From NCBI RefSeq assembly GCF_002368035.1, contig NZ_AP018222.1:6009348-6062212 (forward strand): DNA of 52,865 nucleotides. Reading direction: 5' to 3'. Shown here piece by piece: positions 26,692-35,046 of this stretch. How positions within the stretch are numbered: position 1 is the first letter of the stretch; the number at the start of each line of letters is the position of its first letter. A model generated the notes under the pieces. That model saw only the letters and a program-made list of their open reading frames with translations. It had not been told where the DNA came from and did no database searches. The position numbers and the translations under genes were made by a program. The DNA is from Nostoc linckia NIES-25 (GTDB lineage Bacteria > Cyanobacteriota > Cyanobacteriia > Cyanobacteriales > Nostocaceae).

Positions 26692-27735
26692 ATGAACCCC
26701 ACAACCAGCCAATCTAAACTATTTGAACAATACTATTCCGGGATACTTGAAGATTATGTAACTGCGATCGCCTGGTCACCCCAAGGTAAAACCTTAGCAG
26801 CAACTTCCGCAATTGGGGAAGTTGTACTGTGGAATGATAGCGAACTGACAACCTTGCAAACTGGTAACGGTAAATCAATAGATTGCCTTGCCTTTTCCCC
26901 AGATGGGAAATTTTTAGCTGTTGGCGGACAAAATGGACAAGTTAAAATTTGGCAAGACACTGAATTAATCGCCACACTGGAAAATGCACCTGCATGGGTT
27001 GACAAACTAGCTTGGAATTACACCAGTAACCAACTAGCTTTTAGTTTGGGGCGTTACGTCCAAGTGTGGGATGCAGATACTCGTGAAATTGTCGTCACAT
27101 TGAATTTCGATAACTCATCTGTCTTGGGAATAGATTGGCGCATTGACGGCCAGTACTTAGCCATTGCTGGTTATAAAGGAGTCAAGATTTGGCATAGTCA
27201 AAACTGGGATGACGAACCATACATTTTAGATATGCCTACCGTCAGTTTAGCTATGGCTTGGTCGCCAGATGGGAAATTCCTTGCTTCCGGAAACATGGAT
27301 AGAAGCGTCACCGTTTTGGAATGGAACAATCCCGATCCTTGGGTAATGCGGGGTTTCCCTGGTAAAATTCGCCAATTGGCATGGTCAGAAGCGACTACAA
27401 ACCTGGGTGCGCCAATACTAGCCTCTTCTAGTGTTGAAGGTATTGTGGTGTGGGAAAAATTAGAAGATGACAACTTAGGTTGGGAAGCGCGAGTTTTAAC
27501 TAATCATGTGGATGTGATTAATGCGATCGCCTTTGCACCTAAAAGCTTCCTTCTCGCTTCAGCTGGTGCTGATGGCTGGTTGTGTTTGTGGAACAAAGCC
27601 AACGAAGTATCCCAAATAATCACAGGTGTCTCTGGAGGCTTTTCTAGCTTAGCTTGGCATCCCCAAGGCAAATTACTAGCCGCAGGCGGTGAAAAAGGCG
27701 AATTAATTATTTGGTCAGAAGCTTTGCAAGATTAG
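26692..27735 (+). CDS. WD40 repeat protein
   Basis: 347 residues from the ATG at 26692. The frame is open for 30 more codons upstream, but these are CCCCAGTCCC-type repeats and are excluded. About seven WD40 blades are visible from repeated units such as AIAWSPQGKTLAATSAIGEVVLW, CLAFSPDGKFLAVGGQNGQVKIW, LAMAWSPDGKFLASGNMDRSVTVL, AIAFAPKSFLLASAGADGWLCLW and SLAWHPQGKLLAAGGEKGELIIW. That is enough for one complete propeller, with no other domain. It probably acts as a protein-binding platform in the cytoplasm. The position after the CobW gene suggests, without proof, a shared role. Confidence 0.9.
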   Translation: MNPTTSQSKLFEQYYSGILEDYVTAIAWSPQGKTLAATSAIGEVVLWNDSELTTLQTGNGKSIDCLAFSPDGKFLAVGGQNGQVKIWQDTELIATLENAPAWVDKLAWNYTSNQLAFSLGRYVQVWDADTREIVVTLNFDNSSVLGIDWRIDGQYLAIAGYKGVKIWHSQNWDDEPYILDMPTVSLAMAWSPDGKFLASGNMDRSVTVLEWNNPDPWVMRGFPGKIRQLAWSEATTNLGAPILASSSVEGIVVWEKLEDDNLGWEARVLTNHVDVINAIAFAPKSFLLASAGADGWLCLWNKANEVSQIITGVSGGFSSLAWHPQGKLLAAGGEKGELIIWSEALQD

Positions 27736-27859
27736 GAAAATAGGGGGCAAGGCATAAGGAGAATAAATCCTAACTCAGTACTGAGTACTGACCGCAGAGT
27801 ATTGAACACCGTCAATTTATTAGCTATGCTGTATGAACAAACGTATACTTGTGTAAATT

Positions 27860-28132
27860 ATGAACATAGCCAAACTGATTTTACTTGCCTGTCCTGCTTT
27901 TCTGGCATCCATATTAATGCTAGCCAATCCGGCACAAGCATCTAGTCTGAGATCTGCATATACTACACCAGCGATCGCAGTAGTATCGACACAAGAAATT
28001 CCTAGTTTGGCAGCACCACAATTGATTCAAAAATCTAATCCGATTCTAGATCGACTCGGTTGCAATTGTGCCGAGTGTACTCAAGCACAGTTTGAGTTAA
28101 TACAAGGCAAACTGCCATCTGTTGATTTTTAA
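27860..28132 (+). CDS. Small exported protein with CNCAEC motif
   Basis: A 90-residue protein with a clear signal peptide (MNIAKLILLACPAFLASILMLANPAQA, cleavage likely after AQA). The mature part is about 63 residues and ends with RLGCNCAECTQAQFELIQGKLP, where three cysteines in CxCxxC form could bind metal or make disulfides. Similar short proteins with this motif are, to my memory, common in filamentous cyanobacteria and uncharacterised. The ATG at 27860 is the only sensible start. Confidence 0.65.
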   Translation: MNIAKLILLACPAFLASILMLANPAQASSLRSAYTTPAIAVVSTQEIPSLAAPQLIQKSNPILDRLGCNCAECTQAQFELIQGKLPSVDF

Positions 28133-28421
28133 TCAGATTAGAATCGATCGAAATTAATAAGGGCAAAGTACAATACAGCGGCTTCAGTGGATTTTTAACT
28201 CGGAATTGGATTTGGGGAAAAGGTTAAAGGGTAAAGGTTAAAGGTTTTTTCTTTCCCCTTTCCCCCGGCCCTTTTCCCCAAAACGCGACAAGCAGTGGGG
28301 CAAAGTATTCTTTTGCCCTTATTAATTTTGATAACTGAAAATTTAGTGTAGTGATTTTGACTAAAATCAATCAACGACATACACCACTTTTTAAACCACT
28401 TTTGCGATGCATAAAACCTTA
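28133..28421. other. Repeat-containing gap
   Basis: No gene is seen. Positions 28213-28275 hold the GGGAAAAGGTTAAAGG / CCCTTTCCCC facing repeat also found at 6802. The short minus-strand frame across it is repeat-derived. Confidence 0.5.
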
Positions 28422-28456
28422 AAATAGTAAAGGGTAAAGCCCAAAAGCTTTACCCT
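28422..28456 (-). terminator. Terminator downstream of tRNA-Ser
   Basis: On the minus strand AGGGTAAAGC (complement of 28447-28456) pairs perfectly with GCTTTACCCT (complement of 28431-28440) around a 6-base loop, followed by TTACTATTTT. It lies 13 bases after the tRNA 3' end. The U-run is imperfect. Confidence 0.6.
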
Positions 28457-28469
28457 ATATAACTTGTAG

Positions 28470-28556
28470 CGGAGAGACAGGGATTTGAACCCTGGAATAC
28501 GTTTCCGCATTACAGCATTTCCAGTGCTGCGCCTTAAACCACTCGGCCATCTCTCC
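28470..28556 (-). tRNA. tRNA-Ser (anticodon GGA)
   Basis: The minus strand starts GGAGAGATGGCCGAGTGG and folds as a class II tRNA. The acceptor stem is GGAGAGA/TCTCTCC, the anticodon stem CAGCA/TGCTG encloses the loop CTGGAAA with anticodon GGA, and a long variable arm (about ATGCGGAAACGTATT) precedes the T-arm with GTTCAAATC. The discriminator base is G, as expected for serine. The 3' CCA is not encoded. It reads UCC and UCU codons. Confidence 0.95.
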
Positions 28557-28660
28557 AGATGTCACGATTTACAATCTTACTATACAATTCCAAAAAATGC
28601 AAAGATAAAAAAAGATCTTTTAGGTTAATCTCAAAGTTCAAGTCCAAAACCCAAATCCAG

Positions 28661-29029
28661 ATGTCCCGTAAATATACAATTCGAGTTCGCGATCGCGCCA
28701 CTGGCAAAACATACTCCCTAGAAGTACCAGAAGACCGCTACATTCTGCACACTGCCGAAAAACAAGGAGCAGAACTGCCGTTTTCCTGTCGTAATGGGGC
28801 TTGTACCACTTGTGCTGTGAGAGTGTTGTCAGGAGAAATTTACCAACCAGAGGCGATCGGATTGTCGCCAGAGTTACGTCGGCAAGGTTATGCACTGCTG
28901 TGTGTGAGTTACCCCCGTTCCGATTTGGAGGTGGAAACACAAGACGAAGATGAAGTTTATGAACTCCAGTTTGGACGCTATTTTGGTAGGGGTCGAGTTA
29001 AAGCGGGTTTACCGTTAGATGAAGAATAG
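28661..29029 (+). CDS. 2Fe-2S ferredoxin with C-terminal extension (FdC2/Fed2 type)
   Basis: 122 residues from the ATG at 28661 (MSRKYTIRVRDRATGKTY). The earlier in-frame ATG at 28559 lies three bases after the divergent tRNA gene and would give an unconserved N terminus. The cluster cysteines are in CRNGACTTC (about 43-51) and LLCVSYP (about 82). The protein ends in EDEVYELQFGRYFGRGRVKAGLPLDEE, an extension resembling the plant FdC2/cyanobacterial Fed2 branch, which has been linked to the low-iron response; this assignment is from memory of that family. Such ferredoxins are not the main photosynthetic electron carrier. It may be co-transcribed with the nuclease-like gene 51 to 75 bases downstream. 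Confidence 0.87.
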   Translation: MSRKYTIRVRDRATGKTYSLEVPEDRYILHTAEKQGAELPFSCRNGACTTCAVRVLSGEIYQPEAIGLSPELRRQGYALLCVSYPRSDLEVETQDEDEVYELQFGRYFGRGRVKAGLPLDEE

Positions 29030-29104
29030 GATTTTGTTCGCACGCGAGGCAACACAGATGCAGAGGAGGAAATTACTGCTTTGACAGTGTATTTTGGCGA
29101 CTGG

Positions 29105-29626
29105 GTGCGAAAAATAGCTATTTTGGCTTGTGTATTGCTTTTGGTAAGTTGCCAAGGTAAAAATCCCCTGCCAAACAATCAGGCGCAGGTAAAGGTAGCG
29201 CGGGTAGTTAGCGGGCATAGCTTGGAAGTGTTAGGTATGGCCGAACAACCAAATCTGATTTCCCAAGTGCGCTTGGTAGGAATTGATGCACCAGATGTGC
29301 GACAGCGACCTTGGGGCGAACAAGCAAAAGAACAGTTAGAAAATCTCATTGGTGGTGCAGAACAATCAGTAACACTGGAGTTTGATTTAGAACCAAAAGA
29401 CAAAATTGGACGAACTCTAGCTTATGTATGGAAAAATAAGATTTTGTTGAATGAGGAATTAGTCAAACAAGGGAATGCATTGTTCGTTGCGCGATCGCCT
29501 AATCACAAATACGACCAACGTTTAGAACGTGCCCAACAATGGGCTAGACTCATGGGGCAAGGAATTTGGAACCCAGAAAAACCCATGCGCCTTACTCCCG
29601 CGGAGTTTCGCCGTCAAAATCTGTAG
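29105..29626 (+). CDS. Thermonuclease-like (SNase) lipoprotein
   Basis: About 173 residues from the GTG at 29105; TTG at 29081 and GTG at 29087 are possible earlier starts. The N terminus is a lipoprotein signal (RKIAILACVLLLVSCQG), with the lipobox Cys followed by a mature SNase fold. The catalytic residues of staphylococcal-nuclease relatives are visible: Arg and Asp in VRLVGIDAPDV, Glu in the RQRPWGEQAKEQL region, and Arg in DKIGRTLAYVW. NALFVARSPNHKYDQRLERAQQWARLMGQGIW closes the fold. It would act at the outer face of the membrane. The family cuts nucleic acids, but activity here is inferred. Confidence 0.82.
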   Translation: MRKIAILACVLLLVSCQGKNPLPNNQAQVKVARVVSGHSLEVLGMAEQPNLISQVRLVGIDAPDVRQRPWGEQAKEQLENLIGGAEQSVTLEFDLEPKDKIGRTLAYVWKNKILLNEELVKQGNALFVARSPNHKYDQRLERAQQWARLMGQGIWNPEKPMRLTPAEFRRQNL

Positions 29627-29749
29627 GGAGATGGCAACGTCTTGGGAAAAGGGGAAAGGTTAAAGGGAAAAGGAGGGATCTTTCTTTTGCCCTTTGCCTT
29701 TTGCCCAATCCCCAATGACTAATGACTAATGACTAATAACTAATAACTA
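29627..29749. repeat. Simple repeats supplying the next start codon
   Basis: GGGGAAAGGTTAAAGGG / CCCTTTGCC facing repeats (29645-29705) are followed by tandem AATGACT/TAATAAC heptamers (29712-29757). The ATG used by the inositol-phosphatase gene lies inside the last heptamer, so several in-register ATGACTAAT copies occur just upstream. Confidence 0.6.
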
Positions 29750-30562
29750 ATGACTAATCTACAAATTTTTCTAGATATTGCGACAGAAGCGGCGTTAGCT
29801 GGTGGTGGTATACTCCAAGCTTACTTGGGTAAGTTAGAAGATGCGATTTTTGAAAAAGGACGCCCTGGGGATCTAGTCACTGCCGCTGATAAAGCCTCAG
29901 AAGAGTTGGTTTTAGAAATTTTGCGTCGCCATTTTCCGCAACATTCTATTCTCGCTGAAGAATCAGGAAAATTAGGCGATCGCGAAAGTGAATACCTCTG
30001 GGCAATAGATCCTTTAGATGGCACAACCAATTACGCCCATCAATATCCATTCTTTGCCGTTTCCATCGGGCTGTTAATTAATGGCGTTCCACAAGTTGGT
30101 GTCATTTATGACCCATTTCACAATGAGCTATTTCGTGCCGCTGCTGGTTTAGGAGCAACACGCAACCGCCGCCCGATCGCAGTTTCGACAACCACAGAAC
30201 TGAATAAAAGCTTGCTGGTAAGTGGGTTTGCCTACGATCGCCGCGAAACCTCTGATAACAATTATGCAGAATTTACCCACCTCACCCATCTAACTCAAGG
30301 AGTCAGACGCAGCGGTTCCGCATCCTTGGATTTAGCCTATGTTGCCTGTGGACGCGTCGATGGTTACTGGGAGCGGGGACTTTCACCTTGGGATATTGCG
30401 GCTGGTATCATTTTGGTACAAGAGGCTGGCGGCAAAGTTACCGCCTACGATGGCACTCCCTTAAAAATTGAATCAGGTAGAATTCTCGCCACAAATGGTC
30501 ATATTCACGACACCGTAAGCCGCGAACTTTTACAAGTCCCACCCCTGTCAGCGTGGAAGTGA
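29750..30562 (+). CDS. Inositol monophosphatase family protein
   Basis: A 270-residue Mg-dependent phosphatase of the IMPase/SuhB/CysQ superfamily. The metal sites are clear: Glu in ILAEESGK (about residue 68), WAIDPLDGTTNYAH (about 83-96) with the two aspartates, and GLSPWDIAAG (about 216-225). Substrate could be inositol phosphate, fructose-1,6-bisphosphate, histidinol phosphate or PAP, which the motifs alone do not decide. The order SuhB-like gene, J-domain gene, hisZ makes histidinol-phosphate phosphatase one possibility. The start is the ATG at 29750 within a heptamer repeat; no other ATG fits the conserved N terminus. Confidence 0.88.
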   Translation: MTNLQIFLDIATEAALAGGGILQAYLGKLEDAIFEKGRPGDLVTAADKASEELVLEILRRHFPQHSILAEESGKLGDRESEYLWAIDPLDGTTNYAHQYPFFAVSIGLLINGVPQVGVIYDPFHNELFRAAAGLGATRNRRPIAVSTTTELNKSLLVSGFAYDRRETSDNNYAEFTHLTHLTQGVRRSGSASLDLAYVACGRVDGYWERGLSPWDIAAGIILVQEAGGKVTAYDGTPLKIESGRILATNGHIHDTVSRELLQVPPLSAWK

Positions 30563-30728
30563 GGGGAGATGGGGAGATGGGGAGATGGGGAGATGGGGAG
30601 ATCGGGGAAAATAACTAATGACCAATGACCAATGACAAATGACAAATGACAATTTGCTACTGACGGATCGCCGATCGAGCGAAGTAAACTAGAAAAAATC
30701 TAATTGCTCCTTTGGTGCAAATTGCTAT
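30563..30728. repeat. GGGGAGAT tandem array and heptamers
   Basis: About four tandem GGGGAGAT units (30566-30605) match those at window position 1. They are followed by AATGACCAATGACAAATGAC heptamers (about 30617-30655). No gene is seen. The promoter for the J-domain gene would lie at about 30660-30728. Confidence 0.6.
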
Positions 30729-31691
30729 ATGTCTTTGAAAATAGATCGTGGATTATTTAGATATGATTTCATAGATCATCACGCAATATTGTGCGTTCCA
30801 GTTGATGCGGATGTTAAAGATATTCGCAAACGCTATCTTCAAATCGCCCGCCGTTTACACCCGGATAGTAGTATTACTGAAACTCCGGAACAAAAACAGC
30901 TAGGTAATGAATTGTTATCTAAGTTGGTTAACCCAGCTTACGAAAAACTTGCTAACGAGCGCACTAGAACAGAATATATTTTGATTTTGTCGCAAATGGG
31001 CAAGCGCCTGGTACAAGAATCTACTTCGGTGACTTTACATACAGAATTAGGTAAACAGTTAGCTAATGCTGGTAATATCGATCATTCGTATAAAAGTGCG
31101 ATCGCCAAACTCGCCCAAACCCAATATGATTCTTTAGAGCAAGCCCTCCAAGTTATTGCTCAAATTAGTGAGTTGAATTTGGTCTACTTAATGCGGAGTG
31201 CAGTTAAAACATCCCCACCACCACTATCAACTGCTCAACCGAAAGTTAACTCGGCTACACCTAAGCCAGATACAGCAAAACAAGCATCACCAGCGCCACC
31301 ACCAGCACCACCAAAAGAAGACTCCGTTGTAGAACAGTATGTTCGTCGCGCTCAATCTTTGATTGAAAAAAACCAATTTGCCCAAGCCAAAGTAGAGTTG
31401 CAGGAAGCCTTGAAGCTAGAACCGAAAAATAGTCACTGCCATAGCTTGATTGGAATGGTGTATTTAAAGCAAAATCAGCTAAAAATGGCAAAAATCCATT
31501 TTGACAATGCTCTGAAATTAGATCCTAATGACCAATTAGCGTCGCAATGGAAACCTAAAATAGATAAAGCTTTAGGACAACAACCTACCGATCGTAAGGT
31601 GACTTCATCTCCTAATAATGAAGATAAGCAACCAGATAAATCTGGTAATGGTGGTTTGTTCGGTGGTTTGTTTGGTGGGAAGAAAAAATAA
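30729..31691 (+). CDS. J-domain protein with C-terminal TPRs
   Basis: A 320-residue protein. The N-terminal part (about residues 14-90) is a J domain: IRKRYLQIARRLHPDSS holds the HPD motif that stimulates DnaK ATPase, and LVNPAYEKLANERTRTEYIL is the last helix. A Pro/Ala/Lys-rich linker (about 160-200) leads to two TPR-like units (AQSLIEKNQFAQAKVELQEALKLEPKNSHCHSLIGMVYLKQNQLKMAKIHFDNALKLDP). The tail is Gly-rich (GGLFGGLFGGKKK). It is probably a cytoplasmic co-chaperone with a bound client or partner. Its TAA stop overlaps the hisZ ATG by one base (TAATG), so the two are translationally coupled. Confidence 0.85.
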   Translation: MSLKIDRGLFRYDFIDHHAILCVPVDADVKDIRKRYLQIARRLHPDSSITETPEQKQLGNELLSKLVNPAYEKLANERTRTEYILILSQMGKRLVQESTSVTLHTELGKQLANAGNIDHSYKSAIAKLAQTQYDSLEQALQVIAQISELNLVYLMRSAVKTSPPPLSTAQPKVNSATPKPDTAKQASPAPPPAPPKEDSVVEQYVRRAQSLIEKNQFAQAKVELQEALKLEPKNSHCHSLIGMVYLKQNQLKMAKIHFDNALKLDPNDQLASQWKPKIDKALGQQPTDRKVTSSPNNEDKQPDKSGNGGLFGGLFGGKKK

Positions 31692-32902
31692 TGGTGTATC
31701 AACCAGCAGCGGGAGCCAGGGATTTATTACCCTTAGATGTGGCGAAAAAACGCTGGATTGAAGATAGATTACAACAAGTGTTTCATCGTTGGGGATATCA
31801 CAGGATTATCACCTCGACTTTGGAACGGATGGATACCTTGATGGCAGGGGAAGCAATCCAGCGCCAAATGGTGATTCAACTACAAAATAGCGAAGACGAT
31901 GAATTGGGCTTGCGTCCAGAATTAACAGCTTCTATTGCTCGTACTGTTGTGACTCGCATGGCAGGTGTAACTTATCCCCAACGGCTATACTACAATGCCA
32001 ACGTATTTCGCCGCACTTGGGAAAGTAGGCACAATAGCCAGCACGAGTTTTATCAAGCTGGAGTCGAGTTATTAGGTGCTGGTGGATTGCTAGCGAATGC
32101 AGAAGTGCTGCTATTGGTAGCAGATTGTCTGGCTGCGCTGGGTTTGCGCCAATGGCACTTAATTTTAGGTGAAGCGGGAATTACCCGATCGCTCCTGAAT
32201 GCTTTTGGTGTTAACTTACAAGATAAAGTCCGCAGTGCGATCGCTAATCTTGACCGCATCACTATAGATACCTTACCTCTGAGTGACGAACTACGCGATC
32301 GCGCACGCATCATGATGGATCTGCGCGGGCCGAGTGCTGAAGTTTTGCAAAAAGTCAGTAGCTTGCAGCTAGACGAACAACAACAACAAGCAGTAAATAA
32401 CCTCGAATCCTTAGTAGAATTACTGGAATCAGAGAAAAAATTCTCCTTAATCCTTGACCTGAGCCTAATCCAGACCATAGACTACTACACTGGCATTGTC
32501 TTTCAAGTTGTCAATGATACCGCAACCCAAGCCCGAATTTTAGGGCAGGGTGGTCGCTACGACCAGCTTTTGGGGCTATATCATCCCCAAGGAGAAAACA
32601 TCCCCGGAATTGGTTTTGTACTCAACATCGAAGATTTATACCAAGTTTTATTATCTACTGGGCAATTACCGCAGACAACACCAGCTAGCAACTGGTTAGT
32701 AGTGCCAGAGACACCGAGTGCTGATGCTCCTGCCTTTGCATACGCGCAAAAATTGCGAGATTCCACTCATTTAGTGCGAGTAGAAATGGATTTGGGAGGA
32801 AGGGATGCAGACGCCATCCGCCAATATGCACGCGATCGCGGCATTGCCCAAATCGCCTGGATCAAACCTGATGGCTCACCAAAAATTGAATCATTGCGTT
32901 AG
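31691..32902 (+). CDS. hisZ: ATP phosphoribosyltransferase regulatory subunit
   Basis: A 403-residue HisRS-like protein without aminoacylation function. HisZ binds the short-form HisG and makes the first enzyme of histidine synthesis active and feedback-regulated. The N-terminal YQPAAGARDLLPLDVAKKRWIEDRLQQVFHRWGY, LRPELTASIARTVVTRM and RLYYNANVFRRTW motifs match the catalytic core of histidyl-tRNA synthetase. DYYTGIVFQVVND and GQGGRYDQLLGLY are class II motif 3-like parts. The C-terminal anticodon-binding domain is reduced, as in HisZ. It overlaps the J-domain gene by one base. No hisG is in the window. Confidence 0.9.
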   Translation: MVYQPAAGARDLLPLDVAKKRWIEDRLQQVFHRWGYHRIITSTLERMDTLMAGEAIQRQMVIQLQNSEDDELGLRPELTASIARTVVTRMAGVTYPQRLYYNANVFRRTWESRHNSQHEFYQAGVELLGAGGLLANAEVLLLVADCLAALGLRQWHLILGEAGITRSLLNAFGVNLQDKVRSAIANLDRITIDTLPLSDELRDRARIMMDLRGPSAEVLQKVSSLQLDEQQQQAVNNLESLVELLESEKKFSLILDLSLIQTIDYYTGIVFQVVNDTATQARILGQGGRYDQLLGLYHPQGENIPGIGFVLNIEDLYQVLLSTGQLPQTTPASNWLVVPETPSADAPAFAYAQKLRDSTHLVRVEMDLGGRDADAIRQYARDRGIAQIAWIKPDGSPKIESLR

Positions 32903-33066
32903 TGGGCATAGCGCAAAACCCTTCGGGTAGAGAAAAGGGCAAAGGTGAAGGGGAAAAGGCAGGGTTTATTCCCTTTGCCCCTTGCCCTTTGCCCCTTGCC
33001 CCTTGCTCTTTCCCCCTCCCCTGCTAGTCTAGAAATAGCCGATACAGAAGAGAGGGAATCAAGAAT
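32903..33066. repeat. Facing simple repeats after hisZ
   Basis: GGGCAAAGGTGAAGGGGAAAAGG (about 32937-32960) faces CCCTTTGCCCCTTGCCC (about 32971-33010). The pair can form a long imperfect hairpin that may also end transcription. The rest is the promoter of the ferredoxin gene. Confidence 0.55.
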
Positions 33067-33294
33067 ATGCCGCACACAATTGTTACAGAAGTCTGTGAAG
33101 GCGTTGCTGACTGCGTAGAAGCCTGTCCGGTAGCTTGCATTCATGATGGCCCAGGCAAAAATGCTAAGGGAACCGATTGGTACTGGATTGACTTTGCCAC
33201 CTGCATTGACTGTGGTATATGTCTCCAAGTTTGCCCAGTCGAAGGGGCAATTCTTCCAGAAGAACGACCGGAGTTGCAAAAAACTCCGGAATAG
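33067..33294 (+). CDS. Bacterial-type two-cluster ferredoxin
   Basis: A 75-residue iron-sulfur protein. The first group is CEGVADCVEACPVAC: three cysteines with a wider spacing, plus the CP motif. The second is the standard CIDCGICLQVCP. This is the pattern of 7Fe/8Fe bacterial-type ferredoxins (one 3Fe-4S or 4Fe-4S cluster plus one 4Fe-4S cluster). The rest is Glu/Pro-rich. It is a small soluble electron carrier; its partner is unknown. Confidence 0.9.
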   Translation: MPHTIVTEVCEGVADCVEACPVACIHDGPGKNAKGTDWYWIDFATCIDCGICLQVCPVEGAILPEERPELQKTPE

Positions 33295-33398
33295 TTCATA
33301 GTCAGTGGTCAGTTGTCAGTTGTCTTTTGCCAATGACCACTGACAAATGACAAATACTTCGGCTCCGCTCAGTACAAGTGACGGATCACAAACGACAC

Positions 33399-34127
33399 AT
33401 GACAAATGACTATTTACTAGAAGTTCAAAACGTCCACGCCGGATATATCAAAGATGTAGATATCCTACAAGGTGTGAATTTTCACGTTGCACCAGGGGAA
33501 TTGGTAGCAGTAATTGGCCCTAATGGTGCTGGTAAATCTACTTTGGCAAAAACAATTTTTGGGCTTTTAATCCCTCACACTGGCGCAATTACCTTCAAAG
33601 GTGAAAGTATTGTGGGCCTAAAGTCGAATCAAATTGTGCAACGGGGAATGTGCTACGTACCACAAATAGTTAATGTTTTCCCTTCCCTTAGTATCGAAGA
33701 GAACTTGGAGATGGGAGCTTTTGTTCTCAATGTTTCTTTGAAACCACTCAAAGATAAAATATTTAGTATGTTTCCTAGACTGAGCGATCGCCGCAATCAA
33801 CGCGCTGGTACATTATCTGGAGGAGAACGCCAGATGCTAGCGATGGGCAAAGCTTTGATGTTGGAACCTAGTTTGCTGATTTTGGATGAACCTTCTGCTG
33901 CTTTATCGCCAATTTTGGTAACACAAGTTTTTGAGCAGATTAAACAAATAAATCAAACGGGTACTGCGATCGTATTAGTAGAACAAAATGCCCGCAAGGC
34001 TTTAGAAATGGCTCATCGCGGATACGTACTAGAGTCTGGACGCGATGCTATCTCCGGGCCAGGTCAAGAATTATTGAATGACCCGAAAGTGGGCGAACTG
34101 TATCTGGGAGCAGGTAAAAGGCATTAA
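33399..34127 (+). CDS. LivF/NatE-type amino-acid ABC transporter ATPase
   Basis: A 242-residue ATPase of the branched-chain or neutral amino-acid ABC family (LivF; NatE in cyanobacteria). The start chosen is the ATG at 33399, which lies in a repeat copy (ATGACAAATGAC); a GTG seven codons upstream is possible. Motifs are Walker A GPNGAGKS (about 34-41), Q-loop YVPQIVNVFP (about 87-96), signature LSGGERQM (about 140-147), Walker B LLILDEPSAAL (about 159-169) and the H-loop equivalent VEQNARKAL. The HxxQ position reads as in LivF proteins, which lack the classic switch histidine. The permease and binding-protein genes are not here, so it works with components encoded elsewhere. Confidence 0.88.
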   Translation: MTNDYLLEVQNVHAGYIKDVDILQGVNFHVAPGELVAVIGPNGAGKSTLAKTIFGLLIPHTGAITFKGESIVGLKSNQIVQRGMCYVPQIVNVFPSLSIEENLEMGAFVLNVSLKPLKDKIFSMFPRLSDRRNQRAGTLSGGERQMLAMGKALMLEPSLLILDEPSAALSPILVTQVFEQIKQINQTGTAIVLVEQNARKALEMAHRGYVLESGRDAISGPGQELLNDPKVGELYLGAGKRH

Positions 34128-34228
34128 ACAGCATTCAGAATTCAGAATTCAGAATTCAGTAGTCAAACAGTTTGATATCGGAATAAAAACTTAGATTGTA
34201 TCTAATTTCTAAATTGCTGTAATTCAAA

Positions 34229-34696
34229 ATGGCTAACAGCTTAAAAATAGTTTCTGGCGGTCAAACAGGAGCAGACCGCGCAGCTCTGGATTGGGCTATA
34301 GCTCGTCAAATTACTCACGGAGGCTGGTGTCCCAAAGGACGTAAAGCAGAAGATGGTGTTATTAATATGTGCTATAACCTAACTGAAACGCCATCAGCTG
34401 AATATTCCCAACGGACTGAATGGAATGTCCGCGATTCTGATGGAACTGTTATATTTTCTATTACTAAAAAACTTTTTGCAGGCACTTTATTAACTGCTGA
34501 ATTAGCTCAAAAATATGAGAAACCTTGTATACATATATGTAAAGAGCTAGCTCATGTAAATACTCTCAACGAATTATTATTATTTATATCTAATTATAAA
34601 ATACTAATTCTAAATGTTGCAGGGCCAAGAGCTTCAGAGGAATCAGAAGTATATCAGTTTGTGAAAAGTACTTTTGAAAAAGCTATTTTTTACTAA
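34229..34696 (+). CDS. Putative molybdenum-carrier / YpsA-like Rossmann protein
   Basis: A 155-residue protein with the opening VSGGQTGADRAALDWAIARQITHGGWCPKGRKAEDG, the hallmark of the family annotated putative molybdenum carrier. The GGQTGAD loop and GWCPKGRKAEDG place it in the SLOG-like nucleotide-binding fold, so a nucleotide ligand may be more likely than molybdenum. RTEWNVRDSDGTVIFS and LNVAGPRASEE complete the conserved parts. A small mobile element begins at the base after its stop codon (34697), and its 5-bp target duplication includes that stop. It stands alone, with no molybdenum genes nearby. Confidence 0.82.
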   Translation: MANSLKIVSGGQTGADRAALDWAIARQITHGGWCPKGRKAEDGVINMCYNLTETPSAEYSQRTEWNVRDSDGTVIFSITKKLFAGTLLTAELAQKYEKPCIHICKELAHVNTLNELLLFISNYKILILNVAGPRASEESEVYQFVKSTFEKAIFY

Positions 34697-34840
34697 CAGG
34701 ACTTACGCAAAAGATAACGAAAGTAGCGGTAATACCCTGCGGGTTCGCTCTTAGCGTTCTCGCAGAGTAGCCGCTGTGCGTCTACATGAATTACCGCAAC
34801 GCTTGAATAAGGTTTTCAGTCACATATTGCGTAAGTCCTG
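34697..34840. mobile_element. MITE-like element with 5-bp target duplication (CAGGACTTACGCAA ends)
   Basis: The left end is CAGGACTTACGCAA and the right end is its exact complement (TTGCGTAAGTCCTG). The direct repeat ACTAA lies at 34692-34696 and 34841-34845, an exact 5-bp target duplication that includes the TAA stop of the preceding gene. The 144-bp element has no coding capacity. Ends of this sequence are, from memory, common on cyanobacterial insertion sequences. Confidence 0.85.
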
Positions 34841-35046
34841 ACTAAATACAGTAGATTCAAGTTGGTAAAGCAGGCAACTTCAGTTTCAACACCAAGTATA
34901 AAGCTTCTTTTACTACTGAATTCTGGCTCTTGAATTCTGAATTCTGTTTTGTTAAATCACTCTTAAATCGTGTAACAGGGTACTCTTGCATTCTATTTAC
35001 ATCTGATATCTTCCTGATATTAAGAAAAATGTTGTCAGGTAGATTG

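Noticed and set aside
34229..34696. A molybdenum-storage role for the YpsA-like protein
   Set aside because: The family name is historical and no molybdenum genes are adjacent, so no metal is claimed.
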